Part shown: piece after piece, positions 33,025 to 41,646 of the stretch
Layout: each line of letters starts with the position of its first letter
Position numbering within the stretch: position 1 is the first letter of the stretch
Origin: Xanthobacteraceae bacterium
Lineage (GTDB): Bacteria > Pseudomonadota > Alphaproteobacteria > Rhizobiales > Xanthobacteraceae
Length of the DNA: 62,014 nt
NCBI GenBank assembly: GCA_019752575.1
Contig: JAIELW010000021.1
Coordinates: forward strand, 1 to 62,014
Direction: 5' to 3'
Notes under the pieces: model-generated
Told to the model about the DNA's origin: nothing
The model's database searches: none
Seen by the model: the letters and a program-made list of their open reading frames with translations, nothing else
Program-made: the position numbers and the translations under genes

Positions 33025-36000
33025 ATGCAATTCACGCGGTTAAAGCTTCTCGGCTTCAAGTCCTTCGTCGAGCCCTCCGAGTTCGTGATCGAGCCCGGAC
33101 TGACCGGCATCGTCGGCCCTAACGGCTGCGGCAAATCCAATATCGTCGAGGCGATGCGCTGGGCGATGGGCGAAAGCTCGACCAAGGCCATGCGCGCGCA
33201 GGACATGGACCAGGTGATCTTCGCCGGTTCCGCGCACCGGCCCGCGCGTAACACCGCCGAGGTCGTCATCGTCGTCGATAACGCCGAGCGCAAGGCGCCG
33301 GCGCAGTTCAACGACGCCGACATTCTCGAAGTGTCGCGCCGCATCGAGCGCGAAGCGGGCTCGGCCTATCGCATCAACGGCCGCGAAGTGCGCGCCCGCG
33401 ACGTGCAGTTGCTCTTCGCCGACGCTTCTTCCGGCGCGCGTTCGCCCGCGCTCGTCAAACAGGGCCAGATCGGCGAGATCATCAACGCAAAGCCGGAATC
33501 GCGACGCCGGATTCTGGAAGAAGCCGCCGGCATTTCCGGTCTTCACGCGCGCAAGCACGAAGCCGAGACGCGGCTCCGCGCCGCCGAGAACAATCTGCAG
33601 CGCTTAGAGGACGTGATCGGCCAGATCGCGACCCAGATGGACAGCCTGAAGCGGCAGGCGCGGCAAACCGTGCGATACAAGAACGTCTCCGCCGAAATCC
33701 GCCGCCGTCAGGCGCTCCTGATGGCGCTGCGCTGGCGCGAAGCGGAAGCGGCCATTGCCGAAGCCGAACGCACCCGCGATCTCGCCGTGCGCGCGGTCGC
33801 CGACCAGACCAAATTGCATCTCGAAGCGAGCCGGAAGCAGAGCGCAGTCAGCGAGCAGTTGAACCCCGCGCGCGAACAGGCGGCGATCGCGGGGGCGGCG
33901 CTACAGCGTCTCAACCTCGCCAATGCCGAACTCGACAAGGAAGAAGCCCGCGCGAAAAGCCGCGCCGAAGAACTCGACCGGCGTCTTGCGCAGCTCGCCG
34001 CCGACATCGAGCGCGAACGAGCGCTCGCCAACGACGCCGTCGAAGTGCTTGCCCGTCTCGTGCGCGAGGAAGAAGCGCTGGCGGCGGAGGAAAATTCGGT
34101 TTCCGGCGGCGAGACGGCTGCGCGCGAGCGCATGGCGGCGGCCGAGCATCAGCTTGCCGCGACCGAGAAGGAATTCGACGCGGCGACCGCAAAGCTCGCC
34201 TCGCTGGTCGCGCAGCGCGGATCGTTAGAGGCCTCGATGAACAGCGACCGCGAACGCTTAGCTAAGATCGCGGCCGAGATCGCGCAGATCGAACAGGAAG
34301 CGGGACAAAATCTTGCCGAAAACGGCGGCGAACTTGCGAAGCTGCGCGAAGCCACCGCTAAGGCACAAGAGCAGGTCGCAAAGTCGGACGTTTCCGCGAT
34401 TAAGGCGGAAGCTGCGCGCTCCGCTGCAATTCAGGCGCTCGATGTCGCGCGCCAGCCGCTCCAGCAGGCCGAGCAGAACCTGCATCGCCTCGAGACCGAA
34501 GCGCGGACGCTCGCGAAGATGCTGGGCGAGCAGTCGAAATCCCTGTTTCCGCCCGCGGTCGATCAGGTGAAAGTCGACAAAGGCTATGAAGCGGCGCTTG
34601 CCGCCGCACTCGGCGACGAACTCGATGCGCCGCTCGACGCTTCCTCGCCGATGCATTGGGCAGGCGCCACGCTTGGCGCTTCCGATCCGGCACTGCCCGC
34701 GGGCGCAGAACCATTGACCGCCCACGTCAAAGCGCCCGAAGCGCTCGCGCGCCGGCTCAAGCAGATCGGCATTGTCGCACGCGGTCAGGGCGCGGTGCTG
34801 AGAAAGCAGCTTGCCGTCGGCCAGCGTCTCGTCTCCAAAGAAGGCGACCTGTGGCGCTGGGACGGCTACACCGTCACGGCGGACGCGCCGACAGCGGCCG
34901 CTCGCCGCCTCGCTGCGCGCAATCGCCTTGCCGAGCTCGACCGGGAAGTCGCGAGCGCTCGCGACAACACGGCAAAGGCGAAAGCAGATAACGACAAGGC
35001 GCAAGCCGAACTTACCAAGGCGGAGACCGAAGAGCTCAACGCCCGCGGTCTGTGGCGCAACGCGCAGAGCACCTACGACGCCGCGTTGCAGGCGCTCGCC
35101 GATGCCGAGCGCGGTGCAGGCGAGCACCAGTCGCGCATGTCCGCGCTCTCCGAAGCGCGCGCGCGGCTCATCGCGAACAAAACCGAAATCGAGGGCTCCT
35201 CGGCAGAAGCCGCCAACCTCCTCGCCTCGCTGCCTGTAATCGCCGCAACCGAAGCTGCGCTCAACGCGGTCCGCACCCGCGTCACCAACGATCGCGCGGC
35301 CTATACCAACGCGAAAGCCGACATCGACGGCATCGAGCGCGAGCGTGCCGCCCGCGCGCAGCGGCTCTCCACAATCGGGGCTGAACGGGCGTCGTGGCGC
35401 GAGCGCGAGGAACGCGCCGGCCTGCAGATCGCTTCGATCGAACAACGCGTGACCGAGACGAGAAACGAGCGCACCGCGCTCGATGATGCGCCGGCGAAAT
35501 TCTCGGAGCAGCGCTCGAAGCTGCTCACCGAGATTTCCTCCGCCGAAGCCAGAAAGCGCGCAGCCGACGACAAGCTCGTCGCTGCCGAGCAGATTCTTGG
35601 CGAGGCCGACAAGGCAGAGCGCGAACTGCGCGATGCGCTTGCCGCCGCGCGTGAAGTTTCGGCCCGCGACGAAGCGCGGCTCGAAGGCGCTCGCACCCGC
35701 AAGAACGACCTCGTCCGCGAAGTCACCGAAGTGCTGGGCGGCGAACCCACCGCCGAGCGGATCGCGGAAGCGCTCGACACCAAGGGCGCGGAATCGGACC
35801 CCGCGGAAGTCGCTGCCAAGTTAGAGAACCTCGAGCGCGAGCGTGAGCGCCTTGGCGCCGTCAACCTGCGCGCCGACGAGGAACTGACCGAAGTCGAGAA
35901 GCAGCATCTCGGCCTCACCTCCGAGCGCGACGATCTCGTCGAAGCGATCAAGCGGCTCCGTCAGGGCATCCAGAGCCTCGACAAGGAGGCGCGCGAGCGG

Positions 36001-36477
36001 CTTACCGCCTCGTTCCAGACCGTGAACGAGCATTTCAAGAAACTCTTCACCGGCCTGTTCTCGGGCGGCGCTGCGGAGCTCGTGCTGACCGGCTCCGAAG
36101 ATCCCTTGGAAGCCGGCCTCGACATCATGGCAAAGCCGCCCGGAAAGAAGGCGCAGTCCTTGTCGCTCCTGTCAGGCGGCGAGCAGGCACTGACTGCTAT
36201 GTCGCTGATTTTCGCGGTGTTTCTCACGAACCCGTCGCCGATCTGCGTGCTCGACGAAGTCGACGCGCCGCTCGACGACTCGAACGTGGAGCGTTTCTGC
36301 AATCTGCTCGACGAAATGACCCGCCAGACCGAGACCCGCTTCATCACCGTGACGCATAATCCGATCACGATGGCGCGGATGGACCGCCTGTTCGGGGTCA
36401 CGATGGCCGAGCGCGGCGTCTCGCAACTGGTCTCGGTCGACCTCCAGACCGCGCAGAGCTACCGCGAAGCCGGCTAG
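33025..36477 (+). CDS. smc: Chromosome segregation protein SMC
   Basis: 1150 residues. The N-terminal ATPase half has Walker A GPNGCGKSN (31-39). Long coiled coils flank a hinge around residues 510-660. The C-terminal half has the signature LSGGEQALTAMSLIFA and Walker B PICVLDEVDAPLDD. It condenses and helps segregate chromosomes as a homodimer with ScpAB, which are not in the window. The ATG at 33025 gives the standard MQFTRLKLLGFKSFV start. Confidence 0.97.
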   Translation: MQFTRLKLLGFKSFVEPSEFVIEPGLTGIVGPNGCGKSNIVEAMRWAMGESSTKAMRAQDMDQVIFAGSAHRPARNTAEVVIVVDNAERKAPAQFNDADILEVSRRIEREAGSAYRINGREVRARDVQLLFADASSGARSPALVKQGQIGEIINAKPESRRRILEEAAGISGLHARKHEAETRLRAAENNLQRLEDVIGQIATQMDSLKRQARQTVRYKNVSAEIRRRQALLMALRWREAEAAIAEAERTRDLAVRAVADQTKLHLEASRKQSAVSEQLNPAREQAAIAGAALQRLNLANAELDKEEARAKSRAEELDRRLAQLAADIERERALANDAVEVLARLVREEEALAAEENSVSGGETAARERMAAAEHQLAATEKEFDAATAKLASLVAQRGSLEASMNSDRERLAKIAAEIAQIEQEAGQNLAENGGELAKLREATAKAQEQVAKSDVSAIKAEAARSAAIQALDVARQPLQQAEQNLHRLETEARTLAKMLGEQSKSLFPPAVDQVKVDKGYEAALAAALGDELDAPLDASSPMHWAGATLGASDPALPAGAEPLTAHVKAPEALARRLKQIGIVARGQGAVLRKQLAVGQRLVSKEGDLWRWDGYTVTADAPTAAARRLAARNRLAELDREVASARDNTAKAKADNDKAQAELTKAETEELNARGLWRNAQSTYDAALQALADAERGAGEHQSRMSALSEARARLIANKTEIEGSSAEAANLLASLPVIAATEAALNAVRTRVTNDRAAYTNAKADIDGIERERAARAQRLSTIGAERASWREREERAGLQIASIEQRVTETRNERTALDDAPAKFSEQRSKLLTEISSAEARKRAADDKLVAAEQILGEADKAERELRDALAAAREVSARDEARLEGARTRKNDLVREVTEVLGGEPTAERIAEALDTKGAESDPAEVAAKLENLERERERLGAVNLRADEELTEVEKQHLGLTSERDDLVEAIKRLRQGIQSLDKEARERLTASFQTVNEHFKKLFTGLFSGGAAELVLTGSEDPLEAGLDIMAKPPGKKAQSLSLLSGGEQALTAMSLIFAVFLTNPSPICVLDEVDAPLDDSNVERFCNLLDEMTRQTETRFITVTHNPITMARMDRLFGVTMAERGVSQLVSVDLQTAQSYREAG

Positions 36478-36485
36478 TCTGAAGA

Positions 36486-36561
36486 CCAGTGATCCGGTTC
36501 TGACATTCGTATGCCCTCACAGCACGTCCGTTTGCGAATATCAGAACCGAAGGATCACTGG
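36486..36561. repeat. Palindromic element, family A (GTGATCC...GGATCAC)
   Basis: Arms CCAGTGATCC / GGATCACTGG and GGTTCTGA / TCAGAACC, with ATTCG / CGAAT inside. A second member is at 52829-52903. Confidence 0.8.
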
Positions 36562-36573
36562 ATTTATAGCTTG

Positions 36574-36647
36574 CTGGTGTCCTTCGTATCCGGCGTTCGC
36601 CCTACCGGCGCTGCGAAGTCTCGCGAACGCCGGATGCGGGACACCAG
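36574..36647. repeat. Palindromic element, family B (CTGGTGTCC...GGACACCAG)
   Basis: Outer arms CTGGTGTCC (36574-36582) / GGACACCAG (36639-36647) and inner arms TCCGGCGTTCGC (36589-36600) / GCGAACGCCGGA (36623-36634). It follows the family A element directly; a diverged copy follows the other family A member near 52916-52960. Confidence 0.75.
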
Positions 36648-36726
36648 TCCCGAGACTCGCCGCCGCACCTTGTAAAAACAGCGATTTATTAAACGAAAAC
36701 AGGATGTTAAGAGACGTTTACGTTTC

Positions 36727-36755
36727 TTGACACCCATAGACCCCCTCACTATGGT
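36727..36755 (+). promoter_or_regulatory. Sigma70 promoter of the atpI operon
   Basis: TTGACA (36727-36732), a 17-base spacer, and TATGGT (36750-36755). The -35 is a perfect consensus, the spacer is optimal, and the start codon of atpI is about 50 bases downstream. Confidence 0.75.
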
Positions 36756-36808
36756 CCGCGCGTCTTCGGAGAGAAGCCGCTATTTTCCTCGACTTTTTGA
36801 GGTTTCCG

Positions 36809-37156
36809 ATGCCCGGCGACCCGAGATCAGGAAACGGCGGGGGCGATCTTTCCGACAGGCTGCGACGCCTCGACGAAAAACTCGACGCGCGAGAAGCGGA
36901 GGAACTGCGGAACCGTCCCGCACCTGCGCCTAACGCCGCGGACCGTTCCGGGTTTTCCGGAGGCTTGAAACTCTCCGGCGATTTCGTCGGTGGCGTGGTC
37001 GCAGGCTTCGCCGTCGGGTGGGCTTTCGACAAGCTCACCGGATGGTCGCCGTGGGGGTTGATCGTTTTCCTTCTCCTCGGCTTCGCAGCCGGCGTTTTGA
37101 ATGTGCTTCGCTCGATCGGCGCATTGCCGAAATACGGCGAGCGGCGGGACAAATAG
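36809..37156 (+). CDS. atpI: ATP synthase accessory protein AtpI (AtpZ/AtpI family)
   Basis: 115 residues: a charged, disordered N-terminus (GGDLSDRLRRLDEKLDAREAEELR) and two membrane helices (DFVGGVVAGFAVGWAFDKLTG and GLIVFLLLGFAAGVLNVLRSIG). The position before atpB and the motif GWSPWGLIVFLLLGF are typical of alphaproteobacterial AtpI, which helps assemble the c-ring. The ATG at 36809 has GAGG at 36799-36802. First gene of the F0 operon. Confidence 0.88.
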   Translation: MPGDPRSGNGGGDLSDRLRRLDEKLDAREAEELRNRPAPAPNAADRSGFSGGLKLSGDFVGGVVAGFAVGWAFDKLTGWSPWGLIVFLLLGFAAGVLNVLRSIGALPKYGERRDK

Positions 37157-37192
37157 AAATGGCGCGAAACGCGCCGAACGAGACTGGGACCG

Positions 37193-37948
37193 ATGGCTGC
37201 TGATCCGATTGCACAATTCCAGATCAAGAAGATCGTGACGCTCGGCCATATCGGCCCTTACGAAATCGCGCTCACCAATTCGGCGGTCTTCATGATCGCG
37301 GCGGTCGTCGTGATCGTCGGCGGCATCCTCGCCGCCACCCGCGGCCAGACCCTGATACCGGGCCGCTTCCAGTCGATCGCCGAAATAACCTACGAATTCG
37401 TGGCGGGAACGGTGCGAAGTACCGCCGGCAACGAGGGAATGAAATTTTTCCCGCTCGTGTTCTCGCTCTTCACGTTCATTCTCGTCCTGAACATGTTCGG
37501 GATGATCCCGGGCTTCTTCACGGTGATGAGCCATATCGCGATCACCGGTGCGCTCGCCGCCCTCGTGATCCTCACCGTGATCATTTACGGCCTCTACAAG
37601 AACGGATTCAAATTCTTCAAGCTGTTCTGGCCGTCGGGCGTGCCGCTGTTCGTCATGCCGCTGATCGTGGTGATCGAAATTCTTTCGTTCCTGTCGCGCC
37701 CGCTTTCGCTTTCGGTACGTCTGTTTGCTAACATGCTCGCGGGCCACATCACGCTGAAAGTTTTCGCAAGCTTCATCGGCCTCTTGGCCACCGCCCTCGG
37801 CGTGGCCGGCTGGGCCGTGGGCATTCTTCCGTTCGGCATGCTGATCGCGCTGACCGCGCTCGAATTGCTGGTCGCGTTCCTGCAAGCCTATGTCTTCACC
37901 ATTCTCACCTGTCTCTATCTCAACGACGCAATTCACCCCGGCCACTAA
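37193..37948 (+). CDS. atpB: ATP synthase F0 subunit a
   Basis: 251 residues, about five to six helices. The essential Arg of the proton channel is in [13 protein letters not shown], with the conserved [23 protein letters not shown] helix near the C-terminus. Forms the stator channel next to the c-ring. Confidence 0.97.
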   Translation: MAADPIAQFQIKKIVTLGHIGPYEIALTNSAVFMIAAVVVIVGGILAATRGQTLIPGRFQSIAEITYEFVAGTVRSTAGNEGMKFFPLVFSLFTFILVLNMFGMIPGFFTVMSHIAITGALAALVILTVIIYGLYKNGFKFFKLFWPSGVPLFVMPLIVVIEILSFLSRPLSLSVRLFANMLAGHITLKVFASFIGLLATALGVAGWAVGILPFGMLIALTALELLVAFLQAYVFTILTCLYLNDAIHPGH

Positions 37949-37991
37949 CGGCCGAAAAGTTCAACCAGAAAGCTTCCAGAGGAGTTTCGTT

Positions 37992-38231
37992 ATGGATCCA
38001 GTAGCAGCAAAAGAACTCGGCCGCCTGATCGGTGCCGGCATCGCCGCGATCGGCATGGGCGGCGCCGGTGTCGGCGTCGGTCTCATTTTCGGCAACTATC
38101 TCTCTGCCGCGCTTCGCAACCCGGCCGCAGCTCAAGGCCAGTTCGGCAACCTGATTTTCGGCTTCGCCGTGACCGAAGCGCTGGGCATCTTCTCGCTGCT
38201 CATCGCGCTCCTGCTCCTGTTCGCCGTCTAA
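37992..38231 (+). CDS. atpE: ATP synthase F0 subunit c
   Basis: 79 residues forming the two-helix hairpin of the rotor ring. The polar loop is RNP (42-44) and the proton-binding carboxylate is E62 in [17 protein letters not shown]-type ribosome binding sequence (AGAGGAG, 37978-37984) lies 7 bases before the ATG at 37992. Glu rather than Asp at the site and no QxxE sodium motif point to proton specificity. Confidence 0.97.
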   Translation: MDPVAAKELGRLIGAGIAAIGMGGAGVGVGLIFGNYLSAALRNPAAAQGQFGNLIFGFAVTEALGIFSLLIALLLLFAV

Positions 38232-38255
38232 GCGAACCCCAGGAAAGCAACGTAA

Positions 38256-38783
38256 ATGGCGACGAATACGACTACCCAGTCCCAGACCGCGAAGGCGCCG
38301 TTTCCCCCGTTCCAGGGTGAGACGTTTCCTTCGCAGTTGTTCTGGCTCGTGATCTGTTTCGTCGCGCTTTACGTGTTGCTGTCGCGCGTAGCACTTCCTC
38401 GCCTCAGCCACGCCATCGAAAACCGGCAGAGCCGGATCGCAGGCGATCTGGAGACGGCAAGCCGGCTGCGCAACGAAAGCGAAGCGGCGCAGGCTTCCTA
38501 TGAGAAGGCGCTCGCCGACGCCCGCGCCAAAGCGCAGGCGCTCGCTTCCGAATCCCAGGCGAAAGCCGCAGCGGAGGCGGAAGCACAGCGCAAGCAGCTC
38601 GAGGACGGCCTCAAGGCAAAGTTAGAGGCCGCAGAGAAACAAATCGCTTCGACCAAATCCGCCGCAATGTCGAACGTTCGCGGCATTGCCGTCGATACCG
38701 CAGGGCTGATCGTCGAGCGTCTCACGGGCAAGACGCCCGCCAAGCAGTCGGTCGAGCGCGCGGTCGACGCGGCGCTGCACTAA
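38256..38783 (+). CDS. atpF2: ATP synthase F0 subunit b'
   Basis: 175 residues: a short Thr/Gln-rich tail, one membrane helix ([19 protein letters not shown]), then a long Ala/Glu/Lys-rich helix that forms the peripheral stalk with b. Alphaproteobacteria and phototrophs use a b/b' heterodimer rather than two b chains. Followed 10 bases later by atpF. Confidence 0.93.
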   Translation: MATNTTTQSQTAKAPFPPFQGETFPSQLFWLVICFVALYVLLSRVALPRLSHAIENRQSRIAGDLETASRLRNESEAAQASYEKALADARAKAQALASESQAKAAAEAEAQRKQLEDGLKAKLEAAEKQIASTKSAAMSNVRGIAVDTAGLIVERLTGKTPAKQSVERAVDAALH

Positions 38784-38793
38784 GGAGAGTTTC

Positions 38794-39285
38794 GTGGCTT
38801 TTCTGTACGGCACCGACTTCTGGGTTGCCCTCGCCTTCGTGGTCTTCATCCTGATCGCGTTGCGCTTCGGCGTGCACCGCACGATCGCGGGCGCACTCGA
38901 CAGCCGCTCCGCGCAGATCAAGAACGAACTCGACGAAGCCAAGCGCCTCAAGGAAGAAGCCGAGCAGTTGCTTGCCGAATACAAGCGCAAGGCGCGCGAA
39001 GCCGAGGGCGAAGCGCAGGCGATCATCGCGCAGGCGAATTCGGAAGCGAAGCAGATCGCGGCCGACGCCAAGACCCGCCTCGAGGACTTCGTGGCGCGCC
39101 GCACCAAGATGGCGGAAAGCAAGATCGCGCAGGCCGAGAGCCAGGCGGTGGCCGATGTCCGTGCCGCTGCCGCCGACGCCGCGGTAAAGGCCGCCGAGAC
39201 CATCGTCGCCGAAACCGCGAAGGGTCAGGACGGCAAGGCGTTGCTCGAGAACGCGATCAAGGACGTGAAATCCCGCCTCGGCTGA
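38794..39285 (+). CDS. atpF: ATP synthase F0 subunit b
   Basis: 163 residues with one N-terminal helix (FWVALAFVVFILIALRFGV) and a long alanine- and charge-rich coiled stalk. Begins with GTG at 38794. The LDSRSAQIKNELDEAKRLKEEAEQLL region is the conserved b motif. Last gene of the operon; the F1 genes must lie elsewhere, as usual in the order. Confidence 0.95.
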   Translation: MAFLYGTDFWVALAFVVFILIALRFGVHRTIAGALDSRSAQIKNELDEAKRLKEEAEQLLAEYKRKAREAEGEAQAIIAQANSEAKQIAADAKTRLEDFVARRTKMAESKIAQAESQAVADVRAAAADAAVKAAETIVAETAKGQDGKALLENAIKDVKSRLG

Positions 39286-39309
39286 TCGTTCTAAGCAAAC
39301 AGACAAAAG

Positions 39310-39404
39310 AAAACGGCCGCGCAACCAAGTCGGGTTTACCCGACTTGGTCATTTTAATGTTGCCGATCTCGGGTAAACCCGAGATCGGTCGGCCGTTTTT
39401 TATT
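39310..39404 (+). terminator. Composite terminator of the atp operon
   Basis: Outer stem AAAACGGCCG (39310-39319) / CGGCCGTTTT (39390-39399), followed by TTATTT. It encloses two perfect palindromes, ACCAAGTCGGG-TTTA-CCCGACTTGGT (39324-39349) and CCGATCTCGGG-TAAA-CCCGAGATCGG (39363-39388). Confidence 0.85.
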
Positions 39405-39417
39405 TCCAGACAGCCCT

Positions 39418-40221
39418 TTACTGGCGCGGCGGCGGATCGAACGTGGGCACGTTCGATGGCTGCTGTTGCTGCTGTTGCGGCGCCTGGAAAGTCGGCTGCT
39501 GTTTTTGAGGCGCCTGCTGGAACTGGTTCTGCTGCTCTGTGGGCGCGGCCTGTTTCTTCGGCGCGGCCTTCTTCACCGGCGCCTTTGCCTTGGCTTTCGC
39601 AGGCGGCAGCGCGCCCTGCGGATCGAAGCCGACATAGATCACGTATTTGTCGAGGTTCTTGTCAGCGGGGAGCGGGAACGTCAGGTCGTCCTCGACCTGC
39701 GTGAACGGCACCTGCGTCGAACCCTGCGTGACGTTAACCTGAACCCCATAGAACTTGGAAACGATCGGGCGCGGCTGCGGGCCTTCCTGCACCAGCGCGA
39801 TACGGAGCGGCACCGTCACGCTGCCCGGACCGCCCTTGGGACCGACCACCAGACGGCCTTCGACGCCTACCTTAATGGTCATGGTGCTGCCGAGCAGCGC
39901 GCATTCGCGCGCAATCTGCACGATACTCGCCTGATAGCGCACATTGGTCGGGCCGGCGCCTGCGTTCTGTGCCCAGGCGCCCGCCCCCTGGCGGATCGCC
40001 GCGCTGGGACAATCGTCATCGGCGCTTACTTGGGCGTTCGGATTGGCATTCGGATTGTCTGGATCGGCTGCTGCCGGACCCTGCTTGAAGAGGTCGCCGA
40101 CGCCCATATTGCCGATCGGGCCCACGACATTCTCGATGGTGCTGCACCCTGCCAGCAAGCCGACCAGCACAACGGCTGCCCAGCCCTGCATATGCAGGCT
40201 TTGCCTGGAGTTTCTACGCAT
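39418..40221 (-). CDS. Predicted lipoprotein with Gln/Pro/Ala-rich C-terminus
   Basis: About 267 residues from the ATG at 40221 (MRRNSRQSLHM). A signal peptide ends in a lipobox LVGLLAGC, with the lipidated Cys near residue 26. Residues 60-190 form a soluble domain (ECALLGSTMTIKVGVEGRLVVGPKGGPG...VPLRIALV) with two further Cys. The C-terminus is low complexity (Lys/Ala, then Gln/Pro runs). I cannot name the family. It is convergent with the atp operon. Confidence 0.75.
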   Translation of the reverse strand: MRRNSRQSLHMQGWAAVVLVGLLAGCSTIENVVGPIGNMGVGDLFKQGPAAADPDNPNANPNAQVSADDDCPSAAIRQGAGAWAQNAGAGPTNVRYQASIVQIARECALLGSTMTIKVGVEGRLVVGPKGGPGSVTVPLRIALVQEGPQPRPIVSKFYGVQVNVTQGSTQVPFTQVEDDLTFPLPADKNLDKYVIYVGFDPQGALPPAKAKAKAPVKKAAPKKQAAPTEQQNQFQQAPQKQQPTFQAPQQQQQQPSNVPTFDPPPRQ

Positions 40222-40284
40222 ACTTACCCACTCCCTCAGAACGCCCATCATACCAGCGAGACGGGCGCCCGCGAACCCTTAAGA

Positions 40285-41646
40285 TTATCCGCCGTTGGTT
40301 TTGGATAACGGCGCGGGTCTTCCGACCAGGATCACCAGAAGCTTGCTGTCCGCCAGAAACCGCTTCGCTGCACGGCGCACATCCTCCGCCGTCACCGCGT
40401 TAACCATATTATTTCTGCGCTCGAAATAGTCGATGCCGAGTTCTTGCAATTGAATCTCAAGCAATTGCGAGGCGACCTTCGCAGACGTGTCGAAGTGCAG
40501 AAGATAGGAGCCGGTGAGGTAACTCTTTGCCTGCGAGAGCTCTTCCGCGGTCGGGCCGTCCTTCGCGATCCGCACGATTTCCTGCTCGATGATCTGGAGC
40601 GCCTCGCCCGCGCGGTCGTTGCGCGTGGAGGTCCCGCCGAGGAACAGCCCGGCGCGCTCGAGCGTCGCGAGGTACGAATAAACCGAATAGGCGAGCCCGC
40701 GCTTTTCGCGAACTTCGCGGTACAGGCGCGAGGAGAACGAACCGCCGCCGAGAATGTGGTTCAGCACGAAGGCCGGCATGAAGTCCGGGTCCTTCCGCTT
40801 CAGGCCGACGCTGCCGAAGGTGATCGTGGTCTGCGGAATATTGAGATCGATTACTTCGCGGCTGCCGAGCGACTGCGGCTTGATCTCCGGAATGTCGAGA
40901 AGTTCGGCCTTGGCCGGCAGCTTTGCGAAAGCGTGGTCGATCAGGCGGGCGAGATCGTCTCTCTCGATCGCGCCGACTACCGCGATCTTCAGGTTGGAGC
41001 GCGCGAGGTTCCTTTTCGCGTAGGCAAACAGCATCGAGCGCTCGATACCGCTGATCGACTTTTCGTCGCCTTTGACGGGCCGGCCATAAGGATGGTTCGG
41101 AAACGCCGACGCGAACCAGCGCAGGCCCGCAACTTCATCGGGGTTGGTGAGAGAGCGCTTGTGCGCGGCCAAAATACTCGCGCGGATGCGGTCGATCGCC
41201 TCCTGATCGAAGCGCGGCGTGGTCAGAGAAAGACGCAACAATTCGAACGCTTGGCTGCGGTGCTCGCTCAGCACACGCACGGAACCGCGGAAGGTATCGC
41301 GGTCGGCGCTGTAGGAGAGCGAAATCGCGCGCTGCTCGAGTTGCTCCTGAAAAGCCTTCGCATCCAGCTCGCCAGCGCCCTCGTCGAGCATGGCGGCAGT
41401 CACGTAAGCGAGGCCGGCGCGATCGGCGGGGTCCTGCGCTGCACCGCCGTCGAACGCAAAATTGAGGGAAAGGAGCGGCAGCGTATCGTCGCGCACGAAC
41501 CAGACTTCGATACCGGCCGGCGTCGTGATGCGTTCGATCTTGCCGACCTGCGCGTCGGCGGCACTCGACGCCGAAAACAGGGCAAGTGCCATTGCAATCC
41601 CTTTCAGAAAGCTGAGTCCGTGGCCTGCGCTGCGAAGCTGCGTCAC
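40285..41646 (-). CDS. M16-family peptidase-like protein, inactive subunit
   Basis: 453 residues from GTG at 41646, which overlaps the upstream stop by 4 bases (GTGA). A signal peptide (GIAMALALFSASSAADAQV) leads to two M16 beta/alpha domains. The HxxEH site is absent: the region reads DRAGLAYVTAAMLDEGAGELDA. LNHILGGGSFSSRLYREVREKRGLAYSVYS matches the second-domain Arg/Tyr region. It should partner the active protease encoded upstream, as in PqqL/insulinase-like periplasmic heterodimers. Confidence 0.88.
   Translation of the reverse strand: MTQLRSAGHGLSFLKGIAMALALFSASSAADAQVGKIERITTPAGIEVWFVRDDTLPLLSLNFAFDGGAAQDPADRAGLAYVTAAMLDEGAGELDAKAFQEQLEQRAISLSYSADRDTFRGSVRVLSEHRSQAFELLRLSLTTPRFDQEAIDRIRASILAAHKRSLTNPDEVAGLRWFASAFPNHPYGRPVKGDEKSISGIERSMLFAYAKRNLARSNLKIAVVGAIERDDLARLIDHAFAKLPAKAELLDIPEIKPQSLGSREVIDLNIPQTTITFGSVGLKRKDPDFMPAFVLNHILGGGSFSSRLYREVREKRGLAYSVYSYLATLERAGLFLGGTSTRNDRAGEALQIIEQEIVRIAKDGPTAEELSQAKSYLTGSYLLHFDTSAKVASQLLEIQLQELGIDYFERRNNMVNAVTAEDVRRAAKRFLADSKLLVILVGRPAPLSKTNGG

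Larger units (their letters stand above)
36478..36808. other. Gene-free interval between smc and atpI
   Basis: Holds two palindromic elements (36486-36561 and 36574-36647) and the promoter of the ATP synthase F0 operon (36727-36755). I see no credible coding sequence. Confidence 0.65.
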
